DNA from: CAZXSK01 sp964642855
GTDB lineage: Bacteria > Planctomycetota > Phycisphaerae > SM23-33
NCBI GenBank assembly: GCA_964642855.1
Contig: CAZXSK010000006.1
Coordinates: forward strand, 28,160 to 92,159
Length of the DNA: 64,000 bases
Direction of reading: 5' to 3'
The translations under genes and the position numbers were made by a program. Below the pieces are notes generated by a model, which saw only the letters and a program-made list of their open reading frames with translations, was not told the DNA's origin and did not search any database. Shown in pieces: positions 18,795 through 28,304 of the stretch (position 1 is the first letter of the stretch; each line of letters opens with the position of its first letter).

Positions 18795-21023
18795 ATGGCA
18801 AAAGGTTCCATAATCGTACGACTTCGCCCCGTCGCAGAGCTCGTGGTCCCAGCAGCCGTAGCGGCTGCCTTGTTCTCGGCTGCGCTGTTCGGGCTTGTCC
18901 TGCCCCGCTACGAACGAGATCTGATGGCCCAGAAGAAAGACTCGGTTCGGGAGCTCACGCGTTCGGGGTGGTCCATCCTGAACCGTCTGCAGCGGCGCGT
19001 GGAAGCGGGAGACCTGACGAGGGAACAGGCCCAGACCTTGGCCAAAGAAGAGCTGCGACACCTCCGCTATGGCCCGGATGGAAAAGATTACTTCTGGGTG
19101 ACAGACACGTCGGGCGTCATCCTGATGCACCCGTTCCTTACGGATCTGGAGGGACAGGACGTGTCGAACGCCAAGGACCCGGGCGGGAACCTCTATTTCC
19201 AAGAGTTCCTGCGGGTTACGCGAGACCATGGCGAGGGTTTCGCACGCTACACATGGCAACTCCGCGACGATCCCAATCAGGTCTCCCCGAAGCTTTCTTA
19301 CGTGAAGACCTTTCCCGAGTGGGGCTGGATTATCGGGACGGGGATGTATCTCAACGATGTCGAGAGAGAGATCGCTGCGATGAAATGGCGGGCAGGCGGC
19401 ATTCTTGCGGCTGTGCTTGGGGTCATGGTCGCAGGCATATTGGTCATGGCGGCACTGAGGCTGCACGCCGAGCGCAAGCGCCTCCATGCTGAGAACGCAC
19501 TCCGGGAATCTGAGGAGGAGTATCGCCTTCTCGTGGAGAATCAAACCGACCTCGTAGCCAAGACGGATCTCAAGGGACGATTCCGGTACGTCAATCCGTC
19601 GTTGTGCGAGTTGATGGGCAAACCGGAGGCCACTCTTCTCGGAAGCAGTTTCCTGGACGGCGTGCACCCGGAGGATCTTCCGGCGGTAGAGGAAGCCTTC
19701 GAACAGGCCGAAGCGTACGTGGAGTGCAGAGCAGAGACCTCCCACGGGCCGCGCTGGTTGGCGTGGTCTACCCAAGCCGTGGTCGACGAAGAGAACGAGG
19801 TTACCGAAATCGTCGCGGTCGGCAGAGACATCACGCGACAGCGGGAACTGGAAGCTCAACTGCTCCAGGCGCAGAAGATGGAAGCCGTCGGCCAATTGGC
19901 CGGCGGAATTGCACACGACTTCAACAACCAGTTGACTGTCATATTGGGCTACTGCGAACTGCTGGCCCAACAACGGGGCTCTTCACCCCGGACCTCCCGC
20001 GCTGTCGACGAGATACTCAAGGCATCGCGAAGAGCCCAGACGCTCACCGGTCAACTGCTGGCATTCAGCCGCAAGCAGGTGCTTCGTCCAAAGCTGGTGT
20101 CCATCCCCGATGTAACCAAGGAGATGCAGCGTACGCTCTGCCGCATGCTTGGTGAGGATATTGAGGTCGAAGTCTCCTGCGAGGAAGACGTGCCACCCGT
20201 CAAGGCCGACCCGACCCAGTTGGAACAGGCGATCATGAACCTGGCGATCAACGCCCGCGACGCAATGCCCGAAGGCGGCAGGCTGATTATGGAAACCAGC
20301 ATGGTCGCTATCGACAACGGATACGCAGCGACCCATCCGAACCTCACGCCCGGTCACTACGTCTGCCTTGCGATAAGCGATGACGGTTGCGGAATGGATC
20401 CTGAGACCGCCCGCCAGGTCTTCGATCCGTTCTTCACGACCAAGGAAGTGGGACGCGGTACCGGCTTGGGCCTCTCTATGGTGTACGGCTTCGTAAGGCA
20501 GACAGCCGGGGCGATCACGCTGTACAGCGAGCCCAGTCATGGTACGACCATCCGGCTGTACTTCCCTTGCACTAACGAGGGTATCGAGCAGCGACCTGTC
20601 TCCCGGACCGATCCGGTTCTGCGTCGAGGCCAGGAGACGATCATGGTCGTGGAAGACGACCAAGCCGTCCGGCGGTTTGTCGCAGCTACTCTCCGCCAGT
20701 GCGGCTACAAGGTGATGGAGACAGAGAACCCGCTTCGCTCGCTGGAGATTCTCGAAAGCTACGACGGGCCGTTGGATCTCCTTCTTACAGATGTCATCAT
20801 GCCGGACCTCAATGGCGTGGAACTAGCCTCCAGAGCAAGCAATCTTCGCCCGGACATTGCCGTTATCTACGTTTCCGGCTATACCCAGCATGCCGCCATG
20901 CGGAATCGCAAGATTGACCCCGATGCGGACCTCCTTTCCAAGCCCTTCACACCGGCTGAACTCTCAGCTGCGGTGCGGGACGTACTCGACCGCCGAGGCG
21001 CTATCGACGGAGCGGGAGCCTAG
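18795..21023 (+). CDS. Hybrid sensor histidine kinase (Cache-PAS-HisKA-HATPase-REC)
   Basis: A 742-aa inner-membrane sensor. Transmembrane helix 1 is at about 15-35, followed by a periplasmic single-Cache domain (DYFWVTDTSGVILMHPFL) and transmembrane helix 2 at about 200-222. A PAS domain (about 235-350) carries FRYVNPSLCELMGKPEATLL. The HisKA box is GGIAHDFNNQLTVILGY with the phospho-His, and the ATPase has N, G1 and G2 boxes (NLAINARDAM, DDGCGMD, GRGTGLGLSM). A C-terminal receiver follows with LLLTDVIMPDLNG (phospho-Asp) and YVSGYT. Such kinases sense small ligands outside the cell. No partner response regulator is adjacent. GGAAGGG precedes the ATG. It converges on the GH3 gene. Confidence 0.93.
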   Translation: MAKGSIIVRLRPVAELVVPAAVAAALFSAALFGLVLPRYERDLMAQKKDSVRELTRSGWSILNRLQRRVEAGDLTREQAQTLAKEELRHLRYGPDGKDYFWVTDTSGVILMHPFLTDLEGQDVSNAKDPGGNLYFQEFLRVTRDHGEGFARYTWQLRDDPNQVSPKLSYVKTFPEWGWIIGTGMYLNDVEREIAAMKWRAGGILAAVLGVMVAGILVMAALRLHAERKRLHAENALRESEEEYRLLVENQTDLVAKTDLKGRFRYVNPSLCELMGKPEATLLGSSFLDGVHPEDLPAVEEAFEQAEAYVECRAETSHGPRWLAWSTQAVVDEENEVTEIVAVGRDITRQRELEAQLLQAQKMEAVGQLAGGIAHDFNNQLTVILGYCELLAQQRGSSPRTSRAVDEILKASRRAQTLTGQLLAFSRKQVLRPKLVSIPDVTKEMQRTLCRMLGEDIEVEVSCEEDVPPVKADPTQLEQAIMNLAINARDAMPEGGRLIMETSMVAIDNGYAATHPNLTPGHYVCLAISDDGCGMDPETARQVFDPFFTTKEVGRGTGLGLSMVYGFVRQTAGAITLYSEPSHGTTIRLYFPCTNEGIEQRPVSRTDPVLRRGQETIMVVEDDQAVRRFVAATLRQCGYKVMETENPLRSLEILESYDGPLDLLLTDVIMPDLNGVELASRASNLRPDIAVIYVSGYTQHAAMRNRKIDPDADLLSKPFTPAELSAAVRDVLDRRGAIDGAGA

Positions 21024-21052
21024 CGATCTGCTGATCCGAGTCAGCGATTGTC

Positions 21053-23539
21053 TCAAACCCTCAACCGGCTGTGCAGTCGCAGGTCTCTACTTGAAGATCC
21101 TACGGCAAATTCCCACTCTCCATTCTGCACAGTCCAGCCGCCCTGCTTGCTGTCCCATCCCGACAGGTTCCGATCACTCAGGCCGAACGTAATCGCCCGG
21201 GATTCGCCAGGCTTGAGATGTACCTTCGTAAAGCCCTTCAGCTCGCGGACGGGCTCGTGCTCGGCGCGGCCGGGTTGTCCGGCGTACAGCTGCACTACCT
21301 CGGTGCCCGCTACGCTCCCGTCGTTGCTGAGCGTCAGCGATACCCAGACCTTTTCGTCGCCCTGGCCGGGCTGGATCTCCATGTTCCGGTAGGTGAACCG
21401 GGTGTACGAAAGCCCGTGGCCAAATGCAGCGTCGGGCTCGATCCCCTTTGCGTCGAACCATCGATAGCCGACCAGCAAACCTTCCTTGTATTCGCAGCGA
21501 TGCGGACGATAGGCGTCCAGCGCATGGGCGGGGGAATCCTTCAGGCTTGCCGGTACGGTGAAGGGAAGCTTGCCCGACGGATTGACCTGCCCAAGCAGGA
21601 CTTCCGCAAGCGCCCTTCCTGCCTCCATGCCGTTATAGGGCGACCAGACTACCCCGGGCACCTTCGAAAGCCAGGGCATGGATACCGGAGAACCGGAAAC
21701 AATCACCACAGCCAGGTTGGGATTCGCCTCAGCCAGAGCTTCGATCAACTGGTCCTGGCCGCCGTGCAGCCCCAACTCGGTGCGGTCTGAACCCTCGGTA
21801 TCGAAGCTATGGTTCAGCCCGCCGATGAACAGCACGGCGTCGGCTTGCCTGGCTGCCTCCAGGCTCTGATCCATCGCGCCGGACAGATCCGGCCGCTCGT
21901 CTGAAGGCTTCAGCCAACCAAGGCGCAGCCAGCCCTGGCCGGCCTTGGGATTCGTGTTCACCTCGATCCGATAGGCCCTGCCCGAATCAAGCTCGACCGT
22001 CGCGGTGCGAAGACTTGGTTCAAGACGTCCCCAATTGCTGATGATGGGAACATCATCCAACTTCAACTGGCAGCAATCTACACCCTCCAAGGCAAACTCG
22101 TACGGGCCGCTCTCTTCTGGGGTAAATGAACTGGTGAACTTCACCGAGAAGTTCGCCGGGTCTGTCCCCGCCGGGCCGCCATCGGCAGGAGACCATCCGA
22201 AATCCACACTCTGAACCGTTCGCATGGCCACCGGCTCGCCCCCGAAGTGGCGGTTGTCGAAGTACTCAGCCTTCCATCCGCGTACGCCTGCCCCTTCTTC
22301 CACTACACCCAACTCCGAAGCCTCGATCGACTTGTGACTGCCCGACCCGATCGGATAGCCTTGGACATACGTGATCTCCACGTCGTCGCCGAGGAGATCC
22401 CGAAGTCCGTCAAGCGGACTGATCTCGTATGCTGCCGGGGCGGTGCTGGACCCACCGCCTTCGGCGTGACAGGCAACGGCATTCTCACCAATGACCGCTA
22501 ACCTCCGCAGTCGGTCTTTCCTGAGCGGAAGGAATCCACCTTCGTTGCGGATCAGCACCACCGCTTCGCGCGCGATCGAAAGGGCGGCCCGTCGATGCTC
22601 AGGCGTGTTCCGGGCACCGGACTTTCTTCCCGTCCCGTCGATCAATCCGACACGGAACATCAGCCGCAGAATCCGGCGAACCTTGTCATTGATGTCAGAT
22701 TCGCTAACCTTCCCAGCCTGCACGGCCTCAAACATCGGCTTGGCCATGTGGTACTTCTCGTAGTCAGACCCTCCGCCCATCTCGATATCGAGCCCGCACG
22801 TTGCAGCTTCGACGGTGTCATACGTACCGCCCCAATCGGAGACCACCACGCCATCGAAGCCCCATTCGTTTTTGAGGATCTCATTGAGCAGCTTACGGTT
22901 GTGGCAGCAGTGCTGGCCCTGGTACAGGTTATAGGCTCCCATGAAGCTCCACGCGCCGGCCTCTACCGCCGCCCGGAAGGCAGGCAGGTAGATCTCCCGT
23001 AGCGTTCGTTCGTCGACGACGACATCCACCCCGTGACGGTCGAGTTCCTGGTTGTTCAGCGCGTAGTGCTTCACGCAGCAGGCTGTATCCTGTTCCTGGA
23101 TGCCCGCGACCTCCTCCACCACGAGAGAGCTGGCCAGGAAAGGGTCCTCGCTGTAGTACTCGAAGTTCCTGCCACACAAGGGCGTGCGGAGGATGTTCAC
23201 GCCCGGCCCGAGGATGATGTCCTTGCCACGGTCCCGGGCCTCGGCTCCGAGCACGCGCCCATGAAGCCGAGCCATCTCTGGATTCCAGGTTGCTGCAACG
23301 GCCGTCCCTGTGGGCAAGTAGGTGCAGCGGTCATCGAAATCCGCCCGTTGCTCCCAGCTGTGAGGGTCCAGCTCGTGCCGCACCGCATGCGGGCCGTCCG
23401 ACATGGTAATCGGGGGAATGCCCAGCCTCTCGCATTTGCCGGATGTGAAGTTCCCGCTGGCGTGGCAGAGGGCCACTTTTTCCTCGAGCGACATCTCCGA
23501 AAGCAATGACTCAATACGCGATTCATCGACAACCGACAT
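21053..23539 (-). CDS. Glycoside hydrolase family 3 beta-glucosidase with PA14 domain
   Basis: An 828-aa exo-acting glycosidase. The N-terminal barrel (about 8-270) has KHYALNNQE and the nucleophile Asp235 in VVVSDWGG. The alpha/beta domain starts at about 320 and is interrupted by a PA14 carbohydrate-binding insert (about 410-540: GWKAEYFDNRHFGG, SGPYEFALEG). A fibronectin-III-like C-terminal domain follows (YTRFTYRNMEI). ATG 23539 is chosen because AAGGAG lies 7 bases upstream. I see no signal peptide, so it is probably cytoplasmic and finishes imported beta-glucosides or related sugars. The PA14-in-GH3 layout is known from beta-glucosidases that prefer long or decorated substrates. Confidence 0.9.
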   Translation of the reverse strand: MSVVDESRIESLLSEMSLEEKVALCHASGNFTSGKCERLGIPPITMSDGPHAVRHELDPHSWEQRADFDDRCTYLPTGTAVAATWNPEMARLHGRVLGAEARDRGKDIILGPGVNILRTPLCGRNFEYYSEDPFLASSLVVEEVAGIQEQDTACCVKHYALNNQELDRHGVDVVVDERTLREIYLPAFRAAVEAGAWSFMGAYNLYQGQHCCHNRKLLNEILKNEWGFDGVVVSDWGGTYDTVEAATCGLDIEMGGGSDYEKYHMAKPMFEAVQAGKVSESDINDKVRRILRLMFRVGLIDGTGRKSGARNTPEHRRAALSIAREAVVLIRNEGGFLPLRKDRLRRLAVIGENAVACHAEGGGSSTAPAAYEISPLDGLRDLLGDDVEITYVQGYPIGSGSHKSIEASELGVVEEGAGVRGWKAEYFDNRHFGGEPVAMRTVQSVDFGWSPADGGPAGTDPANFSVKFTSSFTPEESGPYEFALEGVDCCQLKLDDVPIISNWGRLEPSLRTATVELDSGRAYRIEVNTNPKAGQGWLRLGWLKPSDERPDLSGAMDQSLEAARQADAVLFIGGLNHSFDTEGSDRTELGLHGGQDQLIEALAEANPNLAVVIVSGSPVSMPWLSKVPGVVWSPYNGMEAGRALAEVLLGQVNPSGKLPFTVPASLKDSPAHALDAYRPHRCEYKEGLLVGYRWFDAKGIEPDAAFGHGLSYTRFTYRNMEIQPGQGDEKVWVSLTLSNDGSVAGTEVVQLYAGQPGRAEHEPVRELKGFTKVHLKPGESRAITFGLSDRNLSGWDSKQGGWTVQNGEWEFAVGSSSRDLRLHSRLRV

Positions 23540-23691
23540 CTTTGACTCCTTGGGCCGGCCATGGCGATTACGTCCCCGGCGGGACAGAAGACGGTATCGC
23601 TCAAACACGAGCAGAAAGCAACCATCACCCTCCACTTGCTGCCTGTTCGCCAGGCTTCCGACTCCTTGGGCTCCAACAGGCGGGCCTGCCT

Positions 23692-25296
23692 ATGGATGTC
23701 CCCCAAACGGGTTTTCCCCTATCGCCCATCATACGGCTCTGGGTATCCTCTTGGGCCGCCATGGCGCACATCGCATCCGCACAGGTCAACGGCTATCACG
23801 GGATCTGCTACGATCTCGGACAGAACGCCTCGTTCACAGTCGACGGGCAGAGCTACGATGTAGCCAAGTATGCCGGGGGCCTCGGGACCTACCCGCAGCA
23901 GACCGCCCCGATCGCTGTCTATGATGCGACGGCCAACAAAACGTTCTTCGTCTATGGTGGGACGCTGCCGGGTGAGAACAGCCTGCGGAACATGGTCGGC
24001 TACTACGACCACGCCACCGGCCTGATGGCCAGACCTCGTGTGATCCGCAGAGTCGGCGGCACGGATGTGCACCAGAATGCCACTCTTCAGATCGACAACG
24101 ACGGGTATCTGTGGGTCTTCGCCCACAGCCACGGCTCGGGTGGCACGGGCAACATCTACCGCAGCAGCACCCCGGGCTCGATCGACAGTTTCACCGAAGT
24201 CACGAGTAACTCACTGCCGTCGACGATCTTCGCCTACTCGAACGATGAGCCAGATCTGGCCTACGGCAACCCGGACATCCTGGCCGATGGTCGGGTGATG
24301 GAAGTGCACAACCGCTACGACGATGGCCGGTCTGTGCACGTAGCCACCGGCCAGATCGTCAACACAAATGGATCCATTGGCATCAGCTGGAATGAGACCG
24401 ACTACGACCAGACCCGCCTGATGAAATTCGGCGGCCACTATGCGATCAGCCGGCGCAACGGCAGCAAGACGGGCATCGTGGCCAACTGGCACAACGGTGG
24501 GTTGGACCATCGGACCAACCTGTACTACGTCGAATCTACCGACTTCGGCGGAACGTGGACGACAGCCGGCGGCGCCAAGACCATCAGCAGCGCCCTGACC
24601 TCGTCGAGCAACCCGGCCCTCGTACACGACTTCAACACCAACGACGAACTCGTGTACATCAAGAGCCTCGACTTCGACGCAGCCGGGAACCCGGTGATCC
24701 TGTTCGTCACCGTGCCGGACGGCGATAACGTCGGTCACGATGCCGGGCCGCATACCGACGGAGGCTACGATGCCATCGACGGCCGCCGCAAGGTCCGCAC
24801 CGCGCACTACAACGGCAGCTCGTGGGACATCCGCGACGTCACGACCACGGACCACAACTACGATCACGGCGAGATCTGGGTTGACGATGGCGGGACGTGG
24901 CACGTCCTTGGCGCTTTCGTCGACGGTCCCCAGGAATGGGGCACCGGCGGGGACATCGCCCTCTACTCCAGCGACGATGAGGGCCTGACCTGGTCGCTGG
25001 ACAAGCAGCTGACAGCCGCCGAAACGCTGAACATGACATACCCCCGCCTGGTGGAAGACGCCAACGACGCCTTCTTTGCCCTTTGGGCCGACGGCGACGG
25101 ATGGGGCGCAGGAGATGATGCCTCGCGTCTCTACTTCATGACGACTGAGGGAACGGTCTACCAGATGCCCACTGATTTCGCTGGCGCAGATTTCGCCGCC
25201 CCGGTGCTTGTGCCCGAACCGGCCTCCCTTGGCATACTGGGGGCAGTTGCTGCAGCAGTGCTCCCGAAACGCCGAAAGCGACGAGCCAGGAAGTAG
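23692..25296 (+). CDS. BNR-4 repeat protein with PEP-CTERM tail
   Basis: A 534-aa exported protein that starts (after the signal peptide, about 1-31, ending ASA-Q) with NGYHGICYDLGQ and AKYAGGLGTYPQQ. That opening is typical of the BNR_4 family, seven-bladed propellers that include ulvan and other polysaccharide lyases (PL24/PL25-like) and inactive relatives. Later blades carry Asp-box-like strands such as SSDDEGLTWSLDKQ. The tail is VPEPA, helix, KRRKRR. The ATG at 23692 lacks a good ribosome site but gives a complete signal peptide; other starts are possible. It is divergent from the GH3 gene. Lyase activity is unproven. Confidence 0.8.
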   Translation: MDVPQTGFPLSPIIRLWVSSWAAMAHIASAQVNGYHGICYDLGQNASFTVDGQSYDVAKYAGGLGTYPQQTAPIAVYDATANKTFFVYGGTLPGENSLRNMVGYYDHATGLMARPRVIRRVGGTDVHQNATLQIDNDGYLWVFAHSHGSGGTGNIYRSSTPGSIDSFTEVTSNSLPSTIFAYSNDEPDLAYGNPDILADGRVMEVHNRYDDGRSVHVATGQIVNTNGSIGISWNETDYDQTRLMKFGGHYAISRRNGSKTGIVANWHNGGLDHRTNLYYVESTDFGGTWTTAGGAKTISSALTSSSNPALVHDFNTNDELVYIKSLDFDAAGNPVILFVTVPDGDNVGHDAGPHTDGGYDAIDGRRKVRTAHYNGSSWDIRDVTTTDHNYDHGEIWVDDGGTWHVLGAFVDGPQEWGTGGDIALYSSDDEGLTWSLDKQLTAAETLNMTYPRLVEDANDAFFALWADGDGWGAGDDASRLYFMTTEGTVYQMPTDFAGADFAAPVLVPEPASLGILGAVAAAVLPKRRKRRARK

Positions 25297-25488
25297 ATTC
25301 TTACAGCTCGTCCCTCTGCTTCGATCTTTCAGCAACTGGGCCCTCTCTTTCACTTGGGGGGGGCCACTGCTTTTCACCTCCGAGACCCCGCCGGAACGTA
25401 CGCAACTTCCCGCCCTGCCGAGCGTCTCTCTCGGGGGACATGACAGCACCCCCAGTTGTGTCGAACAGCTTTATCCGAAGGGAATGCC

Positions 25489-26877
25489 ATGCATGCACAT
25501 CAAGCGATGATCTGTCTGATGCTGACAGTCTTGAGCTGCACAGCAGGGTGTGGACTGTGGCTGCCTGTGGGCTTCGTGGATCTCTACGAAACAGACCCGA
25601 ACGCCGACGAAGCCTCGAAGGTCGTCGCGGTGGAAGGCTGGACGGTGGTTCTGGAAGACGGCCGGCGGTTCCGAATGCAGGCGATTGACCATGAAGGCTA
25701 CGATCCGGGCGTTGTGGCCGATTTCCAGGAGCAGTACGCCACGATGCTTCTGGGCAAAGACGTGCTGGCAATGGGAGACCCGAGCCACCCGGTCCGGCTG
25801 GTCCAGGTCAATATCACCGACGATGCGGAAGGCCCGATCTGTCCACTGGCAGAGAGCGCGATCGAGGGGGACTACAAGACCCAGGACGTCATGGTAGCCG
25901 TGTTGATTCCCATCTACCGTCGCCACCGTTCACCGCGCGTCGATCTGACACTGCAGGCCGTCAAGGAAGGTCTGGGGAAGGTAAATCCCGCGCAGCTCCA
26001 GGATCCGAACTTGCTCCCAACTCTCCTCCGGGTCCAGACGGAAGCCCGAGAGAATCACCGAGGGGTCTGGATGACCCCGGACGACGTGCTGGTACACGTC
26101 GCTCGTCGAGGTCGGCCTGAGGAAGTCCGTCGGCTGCTGGCCTCCGGGGCCGATCCGAACGCCTCTGGTTCTGGCCAGAATGCTCTGACGGCTGCGATTT
26201 CGGGAGGCAGCAGGCAGTGTGTCGTCCTGCTTCTCCAGGCCGGTGCCGATATCAGCAAGCGAGGGCAGTTCGACTATCTGCCGATCCACCTGGCTGCCGC
26301 CCAAGGCCGTCCCGACCTCGTCAAGCTGCTGCTGCAGCGCGGGGCACAGCCCAATGCCCGAGCTCAGAACGGCACCACACCCCTGATGATCGCAGCTGAA
26401 GTGGGATCCGACTCGACCTGCAAGGTGTTGCTTGATCACGGCGCATCTGCCCGAGGAGTCGAGCTGCACGGCCTGGTGTATCGCGGTCAGACGGAAACCA
26501 TCGAGTTGCTCGTCAAGGCAGGTGCAGACCCGGATGCCATGGAAGAAGGGCAATCGGCGCTGCATGTGGCTGCATCCCAACAACGACACGACATGGTTCG
26601 CAAGCTGCTGCAACTGGGGGCAAACCCGAACTGTCGGGGACCTCAAGGAGTCACCCCTCTGCAGAGCGGGCTGGCATTTCACCCGTCCGACGCGAAACTG
26701 GCTGCGATGCTTCTGGATGCCGGGGCCGATCCGACATTGGAGGACGCGCTAGGCGGGTCGACAATGGATGGGATGGAATATTACTCCGAAGAGGTCCGCC
26801 GCCTGCTTGAGAAGCATGCAGCCAACGCTGAGCAGCCGAACCCGAAACACCCCACCGAGGGAGGAAACGTCCCGTGA
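25489..26877 (+). CDS. Lipoprotein: degenerate SNase-like region plus ankyrin repeats (copy 1)
   Basis: A 462-aa protein with a lipoprotein signal ending TAGC (Cys21). Residues about 38-190 resemble a staphylococcal-nuclease fold: EGWTVVLEDGRRFRMQAID mirrors the first sheet around Arg35/Asp40 of SNase, and AVKEGLGKVN...TEARENHRGVWM mirrors its C-terminal helices. The Thr/Glu active-site residues after the Asp are replaced (DHEG), so nuclease activity is unlikely. About seven ankyrin repeats follow (200-430), such as LPIHLAAAQGRPDLVKLLLQ, for protein binding. ATG 25489 follows GAAGGGA. The downstream paralogue overlaps by 4 bases (GTGA), so the two are co-translated. The SNase reading is by eye. 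Confidence 0.75.
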   Translation: MHAHQAMICLMLTVLSCTAGCGLWLPVGFVDLYETDPNADEASKVVAVEGWTVVLEDGRRFRMQAIDHEGYDPGVVADFQEQYATMLLGKDVLAMGDPSHPVRLVQVNITDDAEGPICPLAESAIEGDYKTQDVMVAVLIPIYRRHRSPRVDLTLQAVKEGLGKVNPAQLQDPNLLPTLLRVQTEARENHRGVWMTPDDVLVHVARRGRPEEVRRLLASGADPNASGSGQNALTAAISGGSRQCVVLLLQAGADISKRGQFDYLPIHLAAAQGRPDLVKLLLQRGAQPNARAQNGTTPLMIAAEVGSDSTCKVLLDHGASARGVELHGLVYRGQTETIELLVKAGADPDAMEEGQSALHVAASQQRHDMVRKLLQLGANPNCRGPQGVTPLQSGLAFHPSDAKLAAMLLDAGADPTLEDALGGSTMDGMEYYSEEVRRLLEKHAANAEQPNPKHPTEGGNVP

Positions 26878-28271
26878 AGTCTGCGATCCGATGCCTTCTG
26901 GTTTCCGGCCTGCTTCTCGTTGCCCCCGCAGGCTGCATCGTACCCTTCGCCGATGTCCACATCGTGCCCCCGCATCCCGACGCCGATGAGACCGTGGAAG
27001 TCGTCGGGCTTCGAGGCTATAGACCGGTGCTTGAGGACGGACGCGTGGTGACCTTGGCGGGGCTGGATTTCTCGACCATCGATCCGCTGCTGACCGACGA
27101 CGTGCGCCGGGATCTGGAATCCAGCCTGGTCGGTCGGAGGTTCCTTGTTCGCGGAGACCCCAACGGACCGGTTCGACTCATCGAGGTGAATTCGGAATCG
27201 GGGGCGCACGGAACCGCCTGCCTTCTGGCAAGTCTTCTTCTTCACAACTACCGAAGCCCGGACATTCCCGTCGTGGGCCTGATACCCATCTTCATCCGAG
27301 ACAAACCGATCGAACGAGACCAGAATGCGTACCTGCTCTATACCGGCCTGGCGAGGCTGAACAAGGCCTCTCTGGGCAATGTCAAGAACGCTGAAGAGTA
27401 TGTCATATCCGAGAGGCAGGCACGGGCCGATCAACACATGATCTGGATGGATGACGACATGAAGGTTGCTTATCTCAGCGACCAGCGGGGATCGATCGAT
27501 AAGGTACGAGCCCTGCTGGCACGAGGGGCAAGTCCCCGAGGCCGTGACGGCTACGGGAGCCCAGCCCTTGTCAACGCGTGCATGATGGGCAACACGGGAC
27601 TCGCCAGGCTCCTGGTTCAGGCCGGCGCCCGTCCGGAAGAAACCAACTCGTTCGGGCTGACCGCGCTGCACGCGGCCGCAGTGGCAGGAGACCCGAACCT
27701 GTGCCAGTTTCTCCTCAACCACGGGGCGGACCTGGAGGCAGAAACACATAAAGGATATAACCCCTTGGAACTCGCCATCAGCGAGGGATGCCCCGGGGCG
27801 ATTCCGCTTCTGGTAGACAAAGGCCTGTCTCCAAAGGGTCTGGGCATCGGCAACCTGATCGGCAGAGAACGGGCGGATGTGATCAGTCTGCTGCTTGCAG
27901 AGGGGGCGAGTATGGAGGTCGATATCCTCCGGATCGATCGGATCGATACAGATCTAAAGCCTAACCCTGACCCCCGTTGGAATATTCCCCTTCTCCAGAG
28001 AGCCGCCCTGATGGGCGATGCTGAAACGATATCGGTGATCCTCCAAGCCGGGGCCAATCCCAACGAGTCGGACCGTTGGGGTCACACCCCGCTACACAGT
28101 GCGGTCTGCCGGCAGAAGGACCGGGAATCCGTAGTCAGACTGTTGCTGGAGGCCGGCGCGGATCCGACGCTTGAGAACTTCCGGGGCGTGTCGCCCATCG
28201 AACTGGCACGGGATCACGACTTTGAAAGGCTTGCTGAGAAGATGGCCACCTTCAAACCAACAGAACCATAA
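26874..28271 (+). CDS. Lipoprotein: degenerate SNase-like region plus ankyrin repeats (copy 2)
   Basis: A 465-aa paralogue of the preceding gene, with GTG start overlapping its stop and GGGAGGAAA upstream. The lipoprotein-like signal ends PAGC. The N-terminal domain keeps the same order (GYRPVLEDGRVVTLAGLD, a GDPNGPVRLIEVN strand, then YLLYTGLARLN and RQARADQHMIWM), but the Arg of the SNase site is also lost, so it is more degenerate than copy 1. Ankyrin repeats (about 205-450) include LTALHAAAVAGDPNLCQFLL and HTPLHSAVCRQKDRESVVRL. The protein probably sits in the periplasm or on an outer membrane leaflet as a binding scaffold. Partner unknown. Confidence 0.75.
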   Translation: MKSAIRCLLVSGLLLVAPAGCIVPFADVHIVPPHPDADETVEVVGLRGYRPVLEDGRVVTLAGLDFSTIDPLLTDDVRRDLESSLVGRRFLVRGDPNGPVRLIEVNSESGAHGTACLLASLLLHNYRSPDIPVVGLIPIFIRDKPIERDQNAYLLYTGLARLNKASLGNVKNAEEYVISERQARADQHMIWMDDDMKVAYLSDQRGSIDKVRALLARGASPRGRDGYGSPALVNACMMGNTGLARLLVQAGARPEETNSFGLTALHAAAVAGDPNLCQFLLNHGADLEAETHKGYNPLELAISEGCPGAIPLLVDKGLSPKGLGIGNLIGRERADVISLLLAEGASMEVDILRIDRIDTDLKPNPDPRWNIPLLQRAALMGDAETISVILQAGANPNESDRWGHTPLHSAVCRQKDRESVVRLLLEAGADPTLENFRGVSPIELARDHDFERLAEKMATFKPTEP

Positions 28272-28304
28272 ACGGAACACAAGCCCCATTCTCGACAGGA
28301 TACG

